The notes beneath the pieces are model-generated. The model saw only the letters and a program-made list of their open reading frames with translations, made no database searches and was not told the DNA's origin. A stretch of 64,000 nucleotides of DNA, from assembly GCA_031556065.1 (NCBI GenBank), contig JAVBTR010000032.1, forward strand, positions 1 through 64,000, in the 5' to 3' direction. Source of the stretch: JAVBTR01 sp031556065. Lineage in GTDB: Bacteria; Bacillota; Clostridia; Christensenellales; Aristaeellaceae. A program made the position numbers and the translations under genes. Shown in pieces: positions 58,618 to 64,000 of this stretch. Each line of letters opens with the position of its first letter. Position 1 is the stretch's first letter.

Positions 58618-60932
58618 TAAAAACCCGGTATTTTTCGCACTGGCAGCAGGTAGCGGTTAACCCCATCTACAAACCTTGCCCGTATCCGACTATCCGATTT
58701 CGCTATTTTCGACAATACCCGCCCAATCCGGTTCGCTGGCGGTCTCGGGCTTATCCTGGCTGCTACTTCGGTAGAAGTCAGCTCTACCCAATCAATTTCA
58801 TGCAGACCCCATTCAAACAGCGAGCGGACTTCCAATTCATAATCAAGGGGTTTAGTGTAATTTTTGTTCCGGCTTTCCAGTTCTTCCCGCTCTGCGCCTG
58901 TAAGCCTAAAGCCCATGGGTTCATGCTTGAATTCCTCGTACATCTGCGCCCAAAGCTGGGTCTTCCATTCAAGATCACGTGAAAACAAGAAATTCAAGTC
59001 GATATTCGAAACACTCACCACCCAGAACCGGCGATTGCCTGAATCATCCATTAGGAAGTCATCTGTATTCACCGTGCCGCAAAGGCTGGTTCTGCGTACC
59101 CGCTTAATGGCTTTTCTGGCATAGGGCGTGCGGTATTCATCTACAGCATTGGTAATAAAAGCTTTCAGAAAAATATGGTCTTTAGCCGTGGTGCGGTCAA
59201 GCTCCCCAAGCTCGGTAATCCAATGCCCCAGGGCGTGTATGATTGTGTCCTTTTCCTTTGGGTCCAGGGTAGCGCCTTCCCGCATCAGATCAGGGTACGG
59301 GCACAGCATTTTAAAGAACGATGTTTTACCTATCCCCTGCGGCCCGGAAAGGGCCAGTACACCGTCTGCCCCCCAGGGGCATAGTTCATCATTAAAGGCC
59401 AGCGCGACGCACTGATGGAGCCATTTTCGCACAAGAAGCTGATCAAGGCTTTTGGTTATCCCTAACATGGCGTAAATCTGCGGTAGCCTGTCCTCGCCGT
59501 CCCACTGCGCATTTTGCAAAAGCTCCACGATGGGATTGTGGCGGTTCTCGTCGGCGATCACGTCCAGGCAATCACAAACGGCGTTCTTTTCCGCGCCTTT
59601 CACCTCTGCGGGTTTCAAGATATCCAGTAACAAACGGGGTAGGTTGTTTTCTGTGTTTTCCCGGCTCCACTTCTTGGGTGTTCCGGCCATGTCAACGCCG
59701 CCGGTTAAGATATTCAGCTTAATGGATAGCCCCAGAGCATTGGTCAAGCTCCGAACCATATTGGTAGTGAGGTAAGCCCCTTTTAAGCGTCCTAAGAACT
59801 CGGTTAATTGCTCGTCGCTCTGTGCTGCCTCCTGGCCCTCTACAGGCTCGCCAAAGTCTGCCAGTATCTTTTCCCCGCGTTCCCGCTGCACGATAGGCGC
59901 GGTAACCGGGTCCGTCTGCACCAGCTTTAGCATTTCAAGGTACGATGGCAGCTTGACCGTGGGCGTGCCCTCTTTTGCGTCATCATCCAGTGCACTGAAT
60001 TTGTGAAGGCGCACCAAGTCGAAAGAATTCACAAGGCGGCTGCTTGCCGGGTCGGTCGCATGGTGGGAAAACAAATAGGTGCCATTTTCATAAATCACCG
60101 CGCCGCCGGTGGTGGAACCGCCCACAAAGCTATAACGGTCGTCCGATCCTTCTGCGGGCTCATACGCTCCCGGCAAAAACGTATCCATGGCCTGATAAAT
60201 GTTATAGGTGCGGCAGAATATACCGACAAGCCCCTGCTTATTCGTAGGGTCTTCCTGTTTTTCCGCTTGTCTTTTCTCGGCATCCTGGGCACCTGGAACA
60301 CGTGGCCATTGGGTAACGTCCCGCCAGTCGGCGTAAAGCCCCAGGAGGCCGTCCGCGTCCACCATGGGCTTATCTGCATAGTGATAGATGTATTCGGCAC
60401 CTGCGCAGGTGCTAGGCCAGTACATTAACCTTGTGGGCTGGAACGTGGTCGGGTCAGCGTATTGGATAGCTATGAATTCGGCCAGCTTCCGGGCGATGGG
60501 CTCGTATTCATCGGCGGTAACCGTGCGGCTCACAGGGAAGATAATCCGCAGTCGGGGCCGCGCCGGTTCGTGCTTGCGGGTGGAATAAACGGCAAAGCCC
60601 ACACCAAGGGAATCCAGGCGTTTTAGAATGTCCTGGGTAGCCATGGCGGGGATGTTGTCAAAGTCCAGGGTAATGATATCCCGCCCGGTCACGCTGCCAG
60701 CCTTGCGGCGGCCACCGGCCAGAGAACCGCCTACAAAGCCGCCTACGTCCTTTAGCTTATCTTGCTTGGATTTGGGCAGCCGCAGGTATTCCATAAGCGT
60801 TTCGGTGGATCGTACAGGCGTTGCGAGGCGGGCTACCAGTTCCGACCAGTGCAGCGTTTGTCCTTGCCAGATTTCGGCCCAGCGGCTCCCTGCGGAGAAT
60901 ATCGTTATTTGTCTATCGTGAATCATGGGCAT
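58617..60932 (-). CDS. Phage VapE-type primase/helicase (virulence-associated E)
   Basis: 771 residues. The N-terminal ~200 residues resemble a primase-polymerase-like part (LDFDNIPAM at 89-97, RLRIIFPVSR, QPTRLMYWPST). The C-terminal half is a VirE/D5-like AAA ATPase: Walker A GPQGIGKTSFF at 530-540, ITELGELDRT for Walker B, GNRRFWVVSVSNID. In Firmicutes phages this protein is the replication primase/helicase. Iterons start at its stop. GGGAGG is seven bases before ATG 60932. Confidence 0.92.
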   Translation of the reverse strand: MPMIHDRQITIFSAGSRWAEIWQGQTLHWSELVARLATPVRSTETLMEYLRLPKSKQDKLKDVGGFVGGSLAGGRRKAGSVTGRDIITLDFDNIPAMATQDILKRLDSLGVGFAVYSTRKHEPARPRLRIIFPVSRTVTADEYEPIARKLAEFIAIQYADPTTFQPTRLMYWPSTCAGAEYIYHYADKPMVDADGLLGLYADWRDVTQWPRVPGAQDAEKRQAEKQEDPTNKQGLVGIFCRTYNIYQAMDTFLPGAYEPAEGSDDRYSFVGGSTTGGAVIYENGTYLFSHHATDPASSRLVNSFDLVRLHKFSALDDDAKEGTPTVKLPSYLEMLKLVQTDPVTAPIVQRERGEKILADFGEPVEGQEAAQSDEQLTEFLGRLKGAYLTTNMVRSLTNALGLSIKLNILTGGVDMAGTPKKWSRENTENNLPRLLLDILKPAEVKGAEKNAVCDCLDVIADENRHNPIVELLQNAQWDGEDRLPQIYAMLGITKSLDQLLVRKWLHQCVALAFNDELCPWGADGVLALSGPQGIGKTSFFKMLCPYPDLMREGATLDPKEKDTIIHALGHWITELGELDRTTAKDHIFLKAFITNAVDEYRTPYARKAIKRVRRTSLCGTVNTDDFLMDDSGNRRFWVVSVSNIDLNFLFSRDLEWKTQLWAQMYEEFKHEPMGFRLTGAEREELESRNKNYTKPLDYELEVRSLFEWGLHEIDWVELTSTEVAARISPRPPANRIGRVLSKIAKSDSRIRARFVDGVNRYLLPVRKIPGF

Positions 60933-60950
60933 TGCGGGGCCTCCCTTGTA

Positions 60951-62918
60951 TTAGTCCTTCTGATAATAAGAGCACTCAAACCCTGCCCCTTTAAGCAGCA
61001 ATCCGGGTGCCCAGGGTATTGGCTGGGCCATAATGGCAAGCGCTGTATCCAGGCAGTTTCCCCGGCTTTCAATAATCACTTCATCGTGCACGTGAAAAAC
61101 GGTGCGTAGTCCTGCCGCTTCCAGCCTTAGTAGTATTTCTGCCAAACAGTCACGGGCAATGGCCTGTACAATGTTTTCAACCAGCTTGCCGCCGAATGTT
61201 TCCGTGTTTTCCCACTTGCGGTTCTGCTGGTTTACACCCTTATAATTCAGCCCTTCCCGGCCAAACTTGTTAACGCCAATACCGGGATTCACATAAAATA
61301 GCTTTCGCCCGGATGGCAGCGCAAGGGTTAGAAACCATTTTTCCCGATCCCCTTCAAGTGCAAATACGATCCCGTTACACCCCGTCGATTGCCCCGTTCT
61401 TACCGTCGTTAAGGCGCAGGCTTCAACTTCGCGCCACAGGCGCACAATGCAGGGGCTGGCAGCCCGCCAGCGGTCAACGATGTCTGGTAGTTCTTCTTCG
61501 GTTAGACCCTGCTTCAAGGCTCCCATGGCGATCAATGCGCCTTTGGAACCGCCATAGCCCAGGGCCAATTCGGCCACCTTTCCTTTTTGCCGCAATTCGT
61601 ATTCCGGGTTGCCTTTACTGATCTTTTCCAGAGAAACCCCGAACATAGCAGAGGCAGAAGCTTCGTAAATCTTCCCGTGAGTGGCGAACACGTCCAGCCG
61701 CCATTGTTCCTTTGCTAACCAGGCAATAACACGAGCTTCAATGGCACTAAAGTCGGCTACTATAAAACGGTGATCATTGGCCGGAATAAACGCTGTGCGG
61801 ATAAGCTGGGAAAGGGTATCGGGCACGTTTCCATAGCACAGCCGCAGGTGATCCAGTTTTTGATTTTTTGCCAGTTCCCGGGCGTGGCCAAGGGTAGTAA
61901 GGTAGTTTTTTGGCAAGTTCTGCACCTGCACCAGCCGCCCCGCCCATCGCCCTGTACGGTTAGCCCCATAAAATTGAAGCAGTCCCCGCACCCGGCCATC
62001 ATCGCATTGAGCGGCTTTCATGGCATCGTATTTTTTAACGCTGGTTTTGCCAAGCTCTTGCCGAATTTCAAGCACCCGCTGTACGTTTTCTTCACAGCCC
62101 TTAGCCAGCATTCCGGCAACGGTTTCTTTGTTCAGGCTTTCGATTTCTTCTTCGGTTTCCGTTTCCAGCCATTTTTTAAGCTGGGGAACGCTTTTCGGGT
62201 TTTCTATGCCTGACAGAGCAATGGCTTCCTGCATCAGATCTGATGTCACTTTTTCCCCGCAGTATAATGCACCATTGACGATATCGCGGTCAACAGCTAC
62301 TCCGTAGGCGTTCATTTGCATATCTAACTGCCAAAGCCGCCATTCGCGATCAGGTACTAGCCAAGCAGCTAATCGACTTTCAACTGCTCTTTCTGTTTCC
62401 ACGTCCTGGCCGCAGTAGCGCTTAAACAGGTTCCACTTTTCCGGCTCGTGATGGGGCATTGTACGGGTTCTGCCGCCGTTGGATTTGGTAGCTTTGCAGG
62501 GTACGCAAAAAGTACGAATCAGGCTATAGCCCACGCCCATTTTACGCTTATCATGGGGTAATCCGATTGCTTCGCCCAAGTAAGCCAATTTTCCGGGATA
62601 CCCGCAATACAAGCTATGAACCATGGTGCACCGCCACTGTTCAAGAGGCAGCGTGTGTCCAAAGAACTTAGAAAGGCAATACCATTCAAAGGCGGCATTG
62701 TGCGCAAGCTTAATAACGGAAGGGTCTGCAATGGCACGTAAAACAGCATCGGGCAAAGGCCCACCTGCCAATAGATCAACTACCATAACGGGCTGATCAT
62801 CGAAGGCGAAAGCGAAAAGCATTACCTGGAATTGCGGGGACTGCACATATTTGTACAGCCCCGCTTTTTGTAGGTTTACATCGGAATAGGTTTCGATGTC
62901 GATATGAAGAGTAGGCAA
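60951..62918 (-). CDS. Phage DNA polymerase, family A (PolA-like)
   Basis: 655 residues from TTG 62918 (GGAGG eight bases upstream; GTG 62927 is inside the ribosome site). The N-terminal 3'-5' exonuclease domain begins IDIETYSDV and has NAAFEWYCL; the polymerase domain shows motif A DFSAIEARVIAWL, motif B RQKGKVAELALGYGG and motif C HVHDEV. Replicates the phage genome with the VapE protein downstream. Confidence 0.95.
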   Translation of the reverse strand: MPTLHIDIETYSDVNLQKAGLYKYVQSPQFQVMLFAFAFDDQPVMVVDLLAGGPLPDAVLRAIADPSVIKLAHNAAFEWYCLSKFFGHTLPLEQWRCTMVHSLYCGYPGKLAYLGEAIGLPHDKRKMGVGYSLIRTFCVPCKATKSNGGRTRTMPHHEPEKWNLFKRYCGQDVETERAVESRLAAWLVPDREWRLWQLDMQMNAYGVAVDRDIVNGALYCGEKVTSDLMQEAIALSGIENPKSVPQLKKWLETETEEEIESLNKETVAGMLAKGCEENVQRVLEIRQELGKTSVKKYDAMKAAQCDDGRVRGLLQFYGANRTGRWAGRLVQVQNLPKNYLTTLGHARELAKNQKLDHLRLCYGNVPDTLSQLIRTAFIPANDHRFIVADFSAIEARVIAWLAKEQWRLDVFATHGKIYEASASAMFGVSLEKISKGNPEYELRQKGKVAELALGYGGSKGALIAMGALKQGLTEEELPDIVDRWRAASPCIVRLWREVEACALTTVRTGQSTGCNGIVFALEGDREKWFLTLALPSGRKLFYVNPGIGVNKFGREGLNYKGVNQQNRKWENTETFGGKLVENIVQAIARDCLAEILLRLEAAGLRTVFHVHDEVIIESRGNCLDTALAIMAQPIPWAPGLLLKGAGFECSYYQKD

Positions 62919-62935
62919 GGAAACCACCTCCGGCG

Positions 62936-63766
62936 TTATTGATTGAGGCCGTAAACGCCTCCGACGGGATACCCACTGATCGGGTCGCTTTGCGGTTGCA
63001 TGGGCGCTTGAGGCGCGTACAACTGCGCGGGCTGCTGGTATTGAACAGGTGCTTGAACGGGTGTTTGCTGCTGGTAGGGGGGTTGAGGCGCGTATTGCGG
63101 CACCTGCGGCGGATACATCGGTTGTTGTGGGTACTGGGGGGCCGCTGGCTGTTGCTGATACTGCGGTACCGCCTGCTGATATTGCATCTGGGCTTGTGTC
63201 TGCGGCAGCGGGGCTGCCACAGCAGGCGCAGGGGTGGCGAAATCTTCTTCGGGGGAAGGGCCGCCAGCCAACGGTTCACCGTCGGCTAGCTTTTGCACGT
63301 TGGTTAAAGAGCAGCCAATACCCGCGCCGCCCGTGTCGTAGGGGTAGAAGTCCAGGCCCACCCGGCCATACATACCACTGTAGATTTCTGTCGCCACTAG
63401 AATATCTTGCAGGTTAAGGTCCACCACCCGCGGCTTTGCCTTGGTAGAGGCGTTGATCACCCAGTGACCCTTGCACTCTTCCCCGTAGGGGGTACGCTTC
63501 TTTGGCTTCACACCATCGCCATCGTTTATAGGAGAGGGAAGGCCAACGGGCCTCTGGCCCTTCCACAGCTCGGCCATGCCTTGTTGTGTGGCGGCTTCGA
63601 TGGCAGCGTCAAGGCGCTGTTTGGTAGCCACGTCGGTTTTAGGAATCAGAATCGCGACAGAGTATTTAGGATCGTCTCCGGGCATTATGGCTTTAGGGAC
63701 AAGCAGGTTTACGTAAGAAAGGCGAGCAGTTCCAGTTACTGCATGGGTAGGATAATCTTTAGACAT
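62936..63766 (-). CDS. Phage DUF2815 protein (ssDNA-binding-like) with Gln/Pro-rich tail
   Basis: 276 residues. The first ~185 residues match DUF2815: TGTARLSYVNLLVPK, VAILIPKTD, VGLPSPINDGDG, GHWVINASTKAKPRVVD, YSGMYGRVGLDFYPYDTGG, thought to be an OB-fold single-strand DNA-binding protein. The last ~90 residues are Gln, Pro, Tyr and Ala repeats (YQQQPAAPQYPQQPMYPPQV) with no predicted fold. GGAGGT is before ATG 63766. Located directly after the DUF2800 nuclease and before the polymerase, the usual order. Confidence 0.9.
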   Translation of the reverse strand: MSKDYPTHAVTGTARLSYVNLLVPKAIMPGDDPKYSVAILIPKTDVATKQRLDAAIEAATQQGMAELWKGQRPVGLPSPINDGDGVKPKKRTPYGEECKGHWVINASTKAKPRVVDLNLQDILVATEIYSGMYGRVGLDFYPYDTGGAGIGCSLTNVQKLADGEPLAGGPSPEEDFATPAPAVAAPLPQTQAQMQYQQAVPQYQQQPAAPQYPQQPMYPPQVPQYAPQPPYQQQTPVQAPVQYQQPAQLYAPQAPMQPQSDPISGYPVGGVYGLNQ

Positions 63767-63793
63767 TTGGGTTACCTCCTTAAAATAAATAGT

Positions 63794-64000
63794 CTAGCTT
63801 GCTTCTTCGCCGAAGTCCTGTTCAACGGTGGTTTTATCCGTAATCGCTTGCCGTTTGTCGGTTTCGGGTGCAAGGGTTGGTTTCCCAGGCGGCTTGATAA
63901 TGTAGTCTGCCAGTGTTTCCGCAAAGCTCTTTTTACCTAGCAAATTTTCTACCGCGGTTAGCGTAATGGGCTCACGGGTGTAAAGCACGGCTTCATCGGT
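63794..64000 (-). CDS. Phage DUF2800 nuclease, C-terminal end (5' part beyond window)
   Basis: 69 codons run in from the right edge. TREPITLTAVENLLGKKSFA and LADYIIKPPGKPTLAPETDKR are the C-terminal signature of DUF2800, a Cas4/RecB-like PD-(D/E)XK nuclease family of phage replication modules. The catalytic part is outside the window. Confidence 0.85.
   Translation of the reverse strand, partial: TDEAVLYTREPITLTAVENLLGKKSFAETLADYIIKPPGKPTLAPETDKRQAITDKTTVEQDFGEEAS

Noticed and set aside
58301..58666. 121-codon frame across the iterons with KWGKWG and SGVSGV repeats
   Set aside because: It is only the translation of the DNA repeats; no start signal, and it overlaps the end of the VapE gene.

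Overview
The window is chromosomal DNA from a spore-forming, low-to-mid GC Firmicute of the Clostridia type, with about half of it a prophage. The host half (1 to about 32.8 kb) carries Firmicutes housekeeping genes: flotillin FloA with an NfeD partner, a yerC-pcrA-ligA cluster in the order known from Bacillus, the sporulation amidase SpoIIP, rpmB, a type II topoisomerase pair and lepB. Many exported proteins have Thr/Pro-rich linkers, common in gut Clostridia. Strong AGGAGG-type ribosome binding sites and frequent GTG/TTG starts fit the same group. No rRNA, tRNA or CRISPR array is visible.

Host layout. 1-3.3 kb (minus): floA, NfeD-like, two tandem uracil-DNA glycosylase paralogues, an acidic membrane protein, trmL. 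3.4-9.2 kb (mostly plus): DMT transporter, rpmB, a GlsB-type membrane protein (minus), then an envelope group of D,D-carboxypeptidase, a four-repeat peptidoglycan-binding protein and an LRR protein. 9.2-16.7 kb (minus): ligA, pcrA, yerC, a SH3-VanW protein, spoIIP, DUF1614. 16.9-23.6 kb (plus): parE, parC, P-type ATPase. 23.6-32.7 kb: CapA-like protein, C39-like peptidase, DUF6273 protein, a PIG-L/phosphodiester glycosidase fusion, an isolated Cas6-like gene, rubrerythrin, a 40-residue membrane protein, DUF951, lepB and a VanY-type peptidase.

Prophage. From about 32.86 kb to the right edge almost everything is on the minus strand and reads as a siphovirus genome entered from its right side. 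In transcription order: replication module (DUF2800 end, DUF2815, family A DNA polymerase, VapE-type primase/helicase, an iteron-rich probable origin, VRR-NUC nuclease, SNF2 helicase), two small proteins and a sigma-region-4-like late regulator, then packaging (TerS, TerL), portal, capsid, connectors, tail tube, chaperones, a 1428-residue tape measure, Dit, tail-associated protein with an S74 chaperone domain, baseplate/fibre, endolysin and holin. Integrase, repressor and the other attachment site are not in the window and should lie beyond 64000.

Two prophage genes face the other way, each with its own ribosome site and terminator: a membrane-anchored DEDDh exonuclease inserted between the tail chaperones and the tape measure (44165-45490), and a 63-residue single-span basic protein beside terS (55196-55387). 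Both look like accessory genes (morons). Other points for a second look are the iteron array, repeat-type late promoter signals after the late regulator, two neighbouring connector genes that seem to start at AUA, and the isolated Cas6-like gene.
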